A stretch of DNA of 64,000 nt from Betaproteobacteria bacterium (GTDB lineage: Bacteria > Pseudomonadota > Gammaproteobacteria > Burkholderiales > CAIKXV01). A program made the translations under genes and the position numbers. Shown in pieces: positions 55,623 to 64,000 of this stretch (position 1 is its first letter; each line of letters begins with the position of its first letter). The notes beneath the pieces were generated by a model that was not told the origin of the DNA, did not search any database, and saw nothing but the letters and a program-made list of their open reading frames with translations. The stretch spans positions 1-64,000 of the forward strand of contig CANGYF010000017.1 in the NCBI GenBank assembly GCA_947458265.1, read 5' to 3'.

Positions 55623-57161
55623 TCAGCCCTGCGGGCGGGTGCGCTGGATGTTGGCGTGCAGCCGGTTGAGGGCATTCAGGTAGGCCTTCACCGACGCCAC
55701 CACGATGTCGGTGTCGGCACCGACGCCGTTGACGATGCGCCCGGCCTGGTGCAGCCGGACCGTGACCTCACCCTGGGACTCGGTACCCTTGGTGATGCTG
55801 TTGACCGAGTAGAGCTGCAGATCGGCACCGCTCTGCACGAGCGACTCGACCGCCTTGAACGCCGCGTCGACAGGTCCGCTACCGGTGGCGTCAGCCCCCT
55901 TCTCGCTGCCGCCGATCGACAGCGTGACCCGGGCCCGCGGCTGTTCGCCGGTTTCCGAGTGCGCGCTCATCGAGGCAAGCTTGTAGTGCTCGTCCTGCGG
56001 CGTCACCGTCTCGTCGGACATCAGCGCCTGCAGGTCCTCGTCGAAGATCTCGTGCTTGCGGTCGGCCAGTTCCTTGAAGCGGGCGAATGCCGCATTCAGG
56101 ATTTCCTCGGATTCGACCACCACGCCGAGTTCCTGCAGCCGGGTCCGGAACGCATTGCGGCCGGACAGCTTGCCGAGCACGATGCGGTTGGCGTTCCAGC
56201 CGACATCCTGCGCACGCATGATCTCGTAGGTCTCGCGGTTCTTGAGCACGCCATCCTGGTGGATGCCGGATTCATGCGCGAAGGCGTTGGCCCCGACCAC
56301 CGCCTTGTTCGGCTGCACCGCGAAGCCGGTGATGCCAGCGACCAGCCGGCTGGCCGGCACGATCTGGGTCGTGTCGATGTTGGTGTCGCAGGAGAAGAAA
56401 TCCTGCCGCGTGCGCACCGCCATCACGATCTCTTCCAGCGCGGCATTGCCGGCGCGCTCGCCCAGGCCATTGACCGTGCACTCGACCTGGCGCGCGCCAT
56501 TCATGACGCCGGCGAGCGAATTGGCCGCCGCCAGGCCCAGGTCATTGTGGCAGTGGGTGGACCAGACGACCTTGTCCGCGCCCGGCACCCGCTCGCGCAG
56601 CGTCCGGATCAGTGCACCGTACTGTTCGGGCATGGTGTAGCCGACGGTATCGGGAATGTTGAGCGTGGTCGCGCCAGCCTTGATCACTGCCTCGAGCACA
56701 CGGCAGAGGAAATCGATGTCCGAACGACCGGCATCTTCGGGCGAGAACTCGACGTCGTCGGTGAAGCCACGCGCGAACTTCACCGCATTGACCGCCGTCT
56801 CGAGTACCTGCGACGGCTCCATCCGGAGCTTCTTCTCCATGTGGATGCGCGAGGTGGCGAGGAAGGTATGGATGCGCCTGCGCGGCGCGGGCGCGATCGC
56901 CTCGGCACAGCGGCGGATATCCGCCTCGTTCGCGCGCGAAAGGCCGCACACCGTCGATTCGCGGATGATCGAGGCGACCGAGTGCACTGCCTCGAAGTCG
57001 CCGTTGCTGGCGGCCGGGAAGCCCGCTTCCATCACGTCGACCCGCATCCGCTCCAGCTGGCGGGCAATGCGCAGCTTCTCTTCCCGGGTCATTGTGGCGC
57101 CAGGGCTCTGCTCGCCATCGCGCATGGTCGTGTCGAAAATGATGAGGCGGTCGCTGCTCAT
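55623..57161 (-). CDS. leuA: 2-isopropylmalate synthase LeuA
   Basis: LeuA condenses acetyl-CoA and 2-oxoisovalerate, the first committed step to leucine. The 512-residue protein has the TIM-barrel start [17 protein letters not shown] with the metal-site Arg-Asp, the metal His pair in [11 protein letters not shown], and the C-terminal leucine-feedback domain. It is the last gene of the ilvI-ilvH-ilvC-psd-pssA-leuA string and supplies the branch after IlvC. Confidence 0.97.
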   Translation of the reverse strand: MSSDRLIIFDTTMRDGEQSPGATMTREEKLRIARQLERMRVDVMEAGFPAASNGDFEAVHSVASIIRESTVCGLSRANEADIRRCAEAIAPAPRRRIHTFLATSRIHMEKKLRMEPSQVLETAVNAVKFARGFTDDVEFSPEDAGRSDIDFLCRVLEAVIKAGATTLNIPDTVGYTMPEQYGALIRTLRERVPGADKVVWSTHCHNDLGLAAANSLAGVMNGARQVECTVNGLGERAGNAALEEIVMAVRTRQDFFSCDTNIDTTQIVPASRLVAGITGFAVQPNKAVVGANAFAHESGIHQDGVLKNRETYEIMRAQDVGWNANRIVLGKLSGRNAFRTRLQELGVVVESEEILNAAFARFKELADRKHEIFDEDLQALMSDETVTPQDEHYKLASMSAHSETGEQPRARVTLSIGGSEKGADATGSGPVDAAFKAVESLVQSGADLQLYSVNSITKGTESQGEVTVRLHQAGRIVNGVGADTDIVVASVKAYLNALNRLHANIQRTRPQG

Positions 57162-57256
57162 GATGTCTCCTTGCCGCAGGATATGCGGTCGGTGGCTTCG
57201 ATCACCGGCTTCAGGTCATGAGCCGGCGCGGGGTAACGCAACAGGGGTCGTGGAGG

Positions 57257-57343
57257 CTAGCGCGCGGGGCGCAGCAGCCAGCTGGCCAGCAGGGTACTGG
57301 TCAGCAGGGTAAAGATCACGACGCGTTGGGTTACCGAGGACAT
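57257..57343 (-). CDS. Possible 28-residue Leu-rich leader peptide upstream of leuA
   Basis: A small ATG frame ending ~95 bases before leuA. The peptide has three CTG CTG leucine pairs (TLLTSTLLASWLL) plus Val-Val-Ile, suited to leucine-sensing attenuation, but is also consistent with a small membrane peptide. A CCGGCT/AGCCGG stem follows before leuA. It has no good ribosome-binding site. A TTGCGC-N17-TAGACT promoter ends 6 bases before the ATG, which would give a leaderless message. Unproven. Confidence 0.32.
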   Translation of the reverse strand: MSSVTQRVVIFTLLTSTLLASWLLRPAR

Positions 57344-57417
57344 GGCGCAAGTCTAGGACCTGGCGCGCGCGAGCGCAAGCACGGCGGCATGAACCGGCAC
57401 GCACACCCTTGCACCGG

Positions 57418-58314
57418 TCAGCGCTGCGGTCCGTCCGGCGGTTCGGCTGGTGCAGCCACCGCCTCGCCCGCCCGCCCGGCACCCTGATCGTCCCCGGGCA
57501 ACTGCGGCGCCGGACGCGCCGCGGGCTTGCGCAGCTTTTCCGCCAGCGCCATCACGTATCCGGACGAAGCGTAGACGACCGACACCGCGAGCAGCAGTTC
57601 GGCCAGCGTATCGGCGACCAGGCTGAGCAGCCCGCACCCGATCGCGGTACCTACGATCACGCGGAACGACACCGCCTTGCGCAGGTTGATGTCCTTGCCG
57701 CTGTAGAAGCGGAAGTTGCTGACCATCGAGAAGCCGGCGAATACCGTGACGATCCAGGCCAGCCACATCACGTCTCCACCCTCGACCTGGTAGAGGCTGA
57801 ATGCCCAGACCAGGCTGGCGACCAGGGCGGCGGCCGCCGGGCTCGGCAGCCCGGTGAAGTAGCGCTTGTCGGCGATGTCGAGCTGCGTGTTGAAGCGGGC
57901 GAGCCGCAGCGCGGCGCAGGCGCAGTAGATGAAGGCTGCGATCCAGCCCAGTCGGGCCACCACCCAGTGCGACTTGCTGCCGACCTCACCGAGATGGGAA
58001 AAGTCCTTCAGCGCCCAGACGTAGACCACCAGCGCGGGGGCGACGCCGAACGACACCATGTCGGACAGCGAGTCGTACTCGGCCCCGAATGCACTCTGCG
58101 TGCGCGTCCAGCGAGCGACCCGGCCATCCAGCCCGTCGAGGATACCGGCGATGAAGATCGCTGCGGCGGCGACCTCGAACCGGCCATTCATCGCCTGAAC
58201 GATCGAGAAGAACCCGGCGAACAGGGCCGCGGTGGTGAATGCGTTGGGCAGCCAGTAGATACCGCGCCGGCGACCTTCGACCTTCGCCATCTTGTGCGGA
58301 TCGCGGCGAATCAA
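57418..58314 (-). CDS. pssA: CDP-diacylglycerol-serine O-phosphatidyltransferase PssA
   Basis: PssA makes phosphatidylserine in the membrane. The 298-residue protein has the complete CDP-alcohol phosphotransferase motif, D63-G64, A67-R68, G77, D81, D85, followed by about six membrane helices. The C-terminal ~35 residues are Pro/Ala/Gly-rich. It overlaps psd by 4 bases, and Psd uses its product directly. Confidence 0.96.
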   Translation of the reverse strand: MIRRDPHKMAKVEGRRRGIYWLPNAFTTAALFAGFFSIVQAMNGRFEVAAAAIFIAGILDGLDGRVARWTRTQSAFGAEYDSLSDMVSFGVAPALVVYVWALKDFSHLGEVGSKSHWVVARLGWIAAFIYCACAALRLARFNTQLDIADKRYFTGLPSPAAAALVASLVWAFSLYQVEGGDVMWLAWIVTVFAGFSMVSNFRFYSGKDINLRKAVSFRVIVGTAIGCGLLSLVADTLAELLLAVSVVYASSGYVMALAEKLRKPAARPAPQLPGDDQGAGRAGEAVAAPAEPPDGPQR

Positions 58315-58990
58315 CGCGGCTGCCCCGATGCGGCGGCCGCGGTGGGAACAGCCAGTTCGGCGAGGACCGTCTGCCCGGCATACACGATGTCACCCAGCGA
58401 TGCACGGGGCGTCGCATCCAGCGGCAGGTAGACATCGACCCGGGAGCCGAAGCGGATGAAGCCGAACCGCTGCCCCCGCTCGACCCGGTCGCCCGGCTTC
58501 GCGTAGCACAGGATGCGGCGCGCGATGAGCCCCGCGATCTGGACGCAGGTCACCCGGGTGCCGTCGGCGGTGTCGATCACCATCGCGTTACGCTCGTTCT
58601 CGATCGACGCCTTGTCGATCGCGGCATTGAAGAAACGGCCGGGGAAGTAGCGCACCTCGCGCACTTCGCCGTCGACCGGTGCACGATTCGAATGCACGTT
58701 GAACACGTTCATGAACACCGAGACCTTGAGCGCGTCGCGCTCAAGGTACGGGTCCCGGGCCCTTTCCACGGCGACGATGCGCCCGTCCGCCGGCGAGATC
58801 ACCGCATTGCCGGCAGCCTCGAAGCTGCGTGCCGGATCGCGGAAGAACTGCACCACGAACAGTGCGACGATCCACAGCGGCAGCGACCACCACGGTCCGG
58901 CCAGGACCGTGGTCGCGATAGCCGCACCCACGGCCAGCGCAATGAAGGGCCACCCTTCGCGCGCCAGGATGGGGTGCGGGTAAGGGGTCA

Positions 58991-58991
<1 letters not shown>
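58311..58991 (-). CDS. psd: Phosphatidylserine decarboxylase Psd
   Basis: Psd converts phosphatidylserine to phosphatidylethanolamine. The 226-residue short-form proenzyme has two N-terminal membrane helices, [17 protein letters not shown], and the self-cleavage motif Gly182-Ser183 (RFGSRVDV), where Ser183 becomes the pyruvoyl group. The start shares one base with the ilvC stop (TGATG). Confidence 0.95.
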
Positions 58992-60613
<1,622 letters not shown>

Positions 60614-60734
60614 TCAGTACGGGGGGAATCGGGAAGCGGACGTGACACCTGGCCGCCACGCAGGGACGGCACGGAGGCGGCAGGTCCGCCGACAGGCAGA
60701 CGGGCGGGCAAAGCCCACCCTCACCGCGGCGGAA

Positions 60735-62456
60735 TCAGACCAGGATCATCTCCGACAGGCCCTTTCCGCCGGGCACCATCGGGAACACGTTCTCGGTCTG
60801 GTCGGTGATGAAGTCCATGAACACCAGCCGGTTCTTCATCGCGAACGCCTCGCGCATCGCACCTTCCACGTCAGCCGGCTTCTCGATGCGCATGCCCACG
60901 TGGCCGTACGACTCCGCGAGCTTCACGAAATCGGGCAGTGCGTCCATGTACGACTCGGCATGCCGGTTGCCGTGGAAGAACTCCTGCCACTGCCGGACCA
61001 TGCCCATGTATCGGTTGTTCAGCATGACGACCTTGATCGGCAGCCGGTACTGCGTGCAGGTCGACAACTCCTGGATGCACATCTGGATGCTCGCCTCGCC
61101 GGTCACGCAGGCAACCTGCGCATCGCGGTGGGCCAGCTGGACACCCATGGCCGAGGGCAGGCCGAAGCCCATCGTGCCCAGCCCGCCCGAGTTGATCCAC
61201 CGGCGCGGCTGGTCGAACTTGTAGAACTGCGCGGCCCACATCTGGTGCTGGCCAACGTCGGAGGTGACGTATGCGTTGCCTTCGGTGACCTTGTAGAGCG
61301 TCTCGATCACCGACTGCGGCTTGATGATCGCGCTCGAACGATCGAACTTCAGGCAGTCGCGGCTGCGCCACTCGTCGATCTGCTTCCACCATGCCGCGAG
61401 TGCGGTCGCGTCGGGCTGTTCCTGGGACGAAGCCGCCTGCGCCAGCATGTCCGCCAGCACATCCTTGACGTTGCCGACGATCGGCACGTCGACCTTGACC
61501 CGCTTCGAGATCGACGACGGGTCGATGTCGATGTGGATGATCTTCCGTTCTTCTTCGTGGAAGTGCTTCGGGTTGCCGATCACCCGGTCGTCGAAGCGCG
61601 CGCCCACCGCGAGCAGCACGTCGCAGTGCTGCATCGCCATGTTCGCTTCATAGGTTCCGTGCATGCCGAGCATGCCGACGAACTGCGGGTCGGTGGCCGG
61701 GAACCCGCCCAGCCCCATCAGGGTGTTGGTGCACGGGAAGCCGAGTGCACGCACCAGCTTCGCGAGGTCGGCGGCCGCCTCGCCGAGGACGACGCCGCCG
61801 CCGCTGTAGATCATCGGGCGCTTGGCTTCCATCAGCAGCTGCACCGCCTTCTTGATCTGGCCGGAGTGTCCGCGCGTCACCGGGCTGTAGGACCGCATCG
61901 GCACGTTCTGCGGGTAGCTGAACACCGCCTTCTCGACCGTGATGTCCTTCGGGATGTCGACCAGCACAGGGCCGGGCCGGCCGGTAGTCGCGATCTGGAA
62001 GGCCTTGCGGATCGTCGTCGCGATGTCGCGCACGTCCTTCACGAGGAAGTTGTGCTTCACGCAGGGCCGCGTGATGCCGACCGTGTCGACTTCCTGGAAT
62101 GCGTCCTGCCCGATCGCATGGGTCGGCACCTGGCCGCTGATGATCACCATCGGGATCGAATCCATGTACGCGGTCGCGATCCCGGTTACGGCGTTGGTCA
62201 CGCCCGGGCCGGAGGTGACCAGCGCAACGCCGGGCCGGGTGGTCGAGCGCGCATAGCCATCGGCGGCGTGCACGGCAGCCTGCTCGTGGCGCACCAGGAT
62301 GTGCTTGACCTTGTCCTGCTTGCAGATCTCGTCGTATATGTACAGCACGGCCCCGCCCGGGTAGCCGAACACGAACTCGACCTGCTCTTCCTGCAGGCAG
62401 CGGATGACGATCTCCGCACCGGAGAGCTCCATCACGTTCGCAGCGATCCTGTCCAT
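60735..62456 (-). CDS. ilvI: Acetolactate synthase large subunit IlvI (IlvB-type)
   Basis: The catalytic TPP enzyme joins pyruvate with pyruvate or 2-oxobutyrate. The 573-residue product has FGYPGGAVLYIYDE, the catalytic Glu in VRHEQAAVHAADGYA, and a GLGTMGFGLPSAMG block. The TPP/Mg motif is GEASIQM rather than GDGSIQM. ATG 62456 with AGAGG upstream is used; a Met nine residues in is an alternative. First gene of the ilvIHC-psd-pssA-leuA string. Confidence 0.96.
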   Translation of the reverse strand: MDRIAANVMELSGAEIVIRCLQEEQVEFVFGYPGGAVLYIYDEICKQDKVKHILVRHEQAAVHAADGYARSTTRPGVALVTSGPGVTNAVTGIATAYMDSIPMVIISGQVPTHAIGQDAFQEVDTVGITRPCVKHNFLVKDVRDIATTIRKAFQIATTGRPGPVLVDIPKDITVEKAVFSYPQNVPMRSYSPVTRGHSGQIKKAVQLLMEAKRPMIYSGGGVVLGEAAADLAKLVRALGFPCTNTLMGLGGFPATDPQFVGMLGMHGTYEANMAMQHCDVLLAVGARFDDRVIGNPKHFHEEERKIIHIDIDPSSISKRVKVDVPIVGNVKDVLADMLAQAASSQEQPDATALAAWWKQIDEWRSRDCLKFDRSSAIIKPQSVIETLYKVTEGNAYVTSDVGQHQMWAAQFYKFDQPRRWINSGGLGTMGFGLPSAMGVQLAHRDAQVACVTGEASIQMCIQELSTCTQYRLPIKVVMLNNRYMGMVRQWQEFFHGNRHAESYMDALPDFVKLAESYGHVGMRIEKPADVEGAMREAFAMKNRLVFMDFITDQTENVFPMVPGGKGLSEMILV

Positions 62457-62765
62457 TGGATTACCTCTGGGTACCGTGGGGTACTTTGTATGCGGGGCCG
62501 CGGGCAACCCATCGGTCACCGCACGGGAATCGCGTTTCCTGTGTCGCCGACGGCGACAGACGCACGCCGGACGCGCAGAATGGCCAACCAGGCCCCTGTT
62601 TCGCGATTCGAAACGAACCGGAGAGGCTACCGGTAAGGGGGGATGGGGTCAAGCAACGCTCCGTCGTGCGCGCTGTCGAGGGCACGGTCGACGATGCAGT
62701 CGCCCCCTCCATCCACGGCCGCAGACGGACGCGGCGGGGGCTTTGGTACCATTGTCCGCCCCCGG
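62457..62765. promoter_or_regulatory. ilvI / sigma-factor divergent region
   Basis: This 309-base gap holds two dyads: GTTTCG-CGATT-CGAAAC at 62598-62614, a good operator shape, and a hairpin TGTCGCC-GAC-GGCGACA at 62542-62558. No convincing -35/-10 pair or leader peptide with repeated branched-chain codons was found for ilvI. Confidence 0.45.
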
Positions 62766-63401
62766 ATGGCCGTGCACGCAAGCGCGGTGCCGGGCGGATT
62801 CATTCACCGATTCCCGCGACCGAGAACAATCCTGGCTTCCGAGAGCGAACTGTCGAGTTTCCTGACCGACGTCGAGCGGCGTGCCTTCAAGCAGGCGACG
62901 TACGCGGTGCGCGATCCCGAAGCAGGGTTGGACATCGTCCAGGATTCGATGATGAAGCTCGCCGAGAAGTACGCTGACCGTCCGGCTGAAGAGTTGCCGA
63001 TGCTGTTCCAGCGGATCCTCCAGAACACGATCCGCGACTGGTATCGGCGCACCAAGGTACGGAATACGTGGACCACCCTGTTTTCGGCGTTTTCCACCAA
63101 CAAGGACGACGAGGAAACCGATCCACTCGAGACGTTGCAGGCCACGGCCGATCCGAACGGCCAGGGCATGAATCCTGCGGATCGATTGCAGCGCATTCAA
63201 ACCCTTGAAACGATTGAAGAAGCCTTGTCAAGGCTGCCTGCGCGTCAACGTGAAGCGTTCCTGCTACGTTACTGGGAAGAACTGGATGTCTCCGAAACGG
63301 CCGAAGCGATGGGCTGTTCCGAAGGCAGTGTGAAGACGCATTGCTCGCGGGCGACCCATGCCCTCGCCGAGCTATTGAAAGCAAAAGGAATTTCCCTGTG
63401 A
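62766..63401 (+). CDS. ECF-like RNA polymerase sigma factor
   Basis: A 211-residue sigma-70 family protein with region 2 (ERRAFKQATYAVRDPEAGLDIVQDSMMKLAEKY; RILQNTIRDWYRR) and region 4 (LPARQREAFLLRYWEELDVSETAEAMGCSEGSVKTHCSRA), and no region 3. It belongs to the betaproteobacterial group that precedes DUF3619. ATG 62766 may be too far upstream: homology begins at about LASESELSSFL, where a CTG (62832) is in frame. The stop overlaps the next start in GTGA. Confidence 0.9.
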   Translation: MAVHASAVPGGFIHRFPRPRTILASESELSSFLTDVERRAFKQATYAVRDPEAGLDIVQDSMMKLAEKYADRPAEELPMLFQRILQNTIRDWYRRTKVRNTWTTLFSAFSTNKDDEETDPLETLQATADPNGQGMNPADRLQRIQTLETIEEALSRLPARQREAFLLRYWEELDVSETAEAMGCSEGSVKTHCSRATHALAELLKAKGISL

Positions 63402-63799
63402 ATGACGCGCAATTCGGCAGGCAGGTGGCAGCGCTGCTCGACGAAGGGCTGGCGCGCGTTGACGATGACGTGCTCACCCGGCTTCAGGTCGCCCGCAAAT
63501 CGGCATTGGGGATCGCGGCTGCGCCGCGCCATGTCCGGGCGCTTGCGCTCGCGGGCACGGGCGGTGCGTCCGGTGGCGGCCTGCGCGACTGGTTCGCCGG
63601 TCCTCGACTGTGGCTGGCCCTGGGCATGCTCGCACTGGCCATCTCCGGGGTGACCCTGACCGAATTCGGCGCCGATCCGGCGGCCGATGCAGCGGCGGAC
63701 CTCGACCTCGCCATCCTCGCCGATGACCTCCCTGTGACGGCCTACATCGATAACGGGTTCGATACATGGCTGAAGCGCCCGGTCGAACCTCAGCAGTAG
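63398..63799 (+). CDS. DUF3619 membrane protein
   Basis: A 133-residue protein with a soluble N-terminal helix (FGRQVAALLDEGLARVDDDVLTRLQVARKSAL), one membrane span (LWLALGMLALAISGVTLTEF) and an acidic C-terminal tail (DAAADLDLAILADDLPVTAY). The GTG start is inside the sigma-factor stop. The sigma factor / DUF3619 pair resembles a sigma factor with a membrane partner, but anti-sigma activity has not been shown for this family. Confidence 0.85.
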   Translation: MNDAQFGRQVAALLDEGLARVDDDVLTRLQVARKSALGIAAAPRHVRALALAGTGGASGGGLRDWFAGPRLWLALGMLALAISGVTLTEFGADPAADAAADLDLAILADDLPVTAYIDNGFDTWLKRPVEPQQ

Positions 63800-64000
63800 C
63801 GGACGCGGCGCACTGCCCGGACTGTCCGGACACTGCTCGCCGTTCCGCCTGCATTGCGCGCAAGAGCGCGGGCCTGCGGCCATGGTCGGCCGTCTGCGCC
63901 GGTGCGCTGTGCGCGCTGTTCCTGTTTGCCGGACCCTCGCTGATCGTCACGGCGACGAACAGCGGCGGCAGCGCGCATGCAGCCAGCGCCACGGCGGCGC
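63766..64000 (+). CDS. Probable secreted protein, 5' part (cut by window end; perhaps DUF3106)
   Basis: An open frame from ATG 63766 to the edge (78 codons). It overlaps DUF3619 by 34 bases. After a Cys-containing start (HCPDCPD) comes an Arg/Lys-rich stretch and a hydrophobic core (AVCAGALCALFLFAGPSLIV), like an export signal or membrane anchor. DUF3106 commonly follows DUF3619, so this is the likely identity, but the diagnostic domain is outside the window. The start could be downstream. Confidence 0.5.
   Translation, partial: MAEAPGRTSAVADAAHCPDCPDTARRSACIARKSAGLRPWSAVCAGALCALFLFAGPSLIVTATNSGGSAHAASATAA

Overview
The window is a GC-rich chromosomal segment (no rRNA, phage, transposase or CRISPR seen) that looks like a motile, probably polarly flagellated betaproteobacterium. 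Pointers are the gene orders ispB / rplU-rpmA-obg-proB, CNP1-like lipoprotein-rppH-proS, ilvIHC-psd-pssA-leuA, pilSR-ampD, sigma factor-DUF3619, and a PhaM-type polyhydroxyalkanoate granule protein. Both ends cut a gene: mfd on the left and a probable secreted protein on the right.

Region 1 (1-5.1 kb, + strand): the end of mfd, serB overlapping it by 4 bp, a PYROXD2/CrtI-like flavin oxidoreductase and nudC. Region 2 (5.1-27.2 kb): a large flagellar island. A minus-strand operon flgBCDEFGHIJKL reads away from a near-consensus sigma-54 promoter at 15172-15187; a diguanylate cyclase lies next to it; flgA-flgM-flgN run on the plus strand; a second minus-strand operon runs flhB-flhA-flhF-flhG-fliA-motC-motD. 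This supplies the rod, hook, P and L rings, hook-filament junction, export gate, polar-placement proteins, sigma-28 with its anti-sigma factor, and one stator. Flagellin, basal-body MS/C-ring genes, chemotaxis genes and the master regulator are not here.

Region 3 (27.4-34.2 kb): unlinked metabolic and accessory genes: proline iminopeptidase, a fumarylacetoacetate-hydrolase family enzyme, two conserved proteins of unknown function, a PhaM-like gene followed in frame, after a TAG stop, by a second open segment, a renalase-like flavoprotein, a PsiF-repeat protein, and a lysine/alanine-rich histone H1-like protein. Region 4 (34.3-44.1 kb, minus strand): class Ia ribonucleotide reductase nrdAB behind a promoter with two matching dyads (probable NrdR boxes), then a histone-deacetylase-fold enzyme, ampD, the pilR/pilS pilus regulators, two small genes and tRNA-Pro(CGG).

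Region 5 (44.3-57.2 kb): ispB, the ribosomal L21/L27-obgE-proB group with a clear promoter and terminator, CNP1-like lipoprotein, rppH, a spermidine-synthase-fold protein, proS with a lytic transglycosylase overlapping it, YihY, a WrbA-type quinone oxidoreductase and DUF2069. Region 6 (55.6-62.5 kb, minus strand): ilvI-ilvH-ilvC-psd-pssA-leuA, joining branched-chain amino acid and phosphatidylethanolamine synthesis in one gene string. Region 7 (62.8-64 kb): an ECF-like sigma factor, DUF3619 and a partial gene.

I found no clearly new defence or biosynthetic system. The points most worth a second look are the FlhG homologue without Walker A lysines, the paired nrdA operator dyads, the sigma-54 site before flgB, the TAG that splits the phaM reading frame, and the FlgJ protein lacking its muramidase half.
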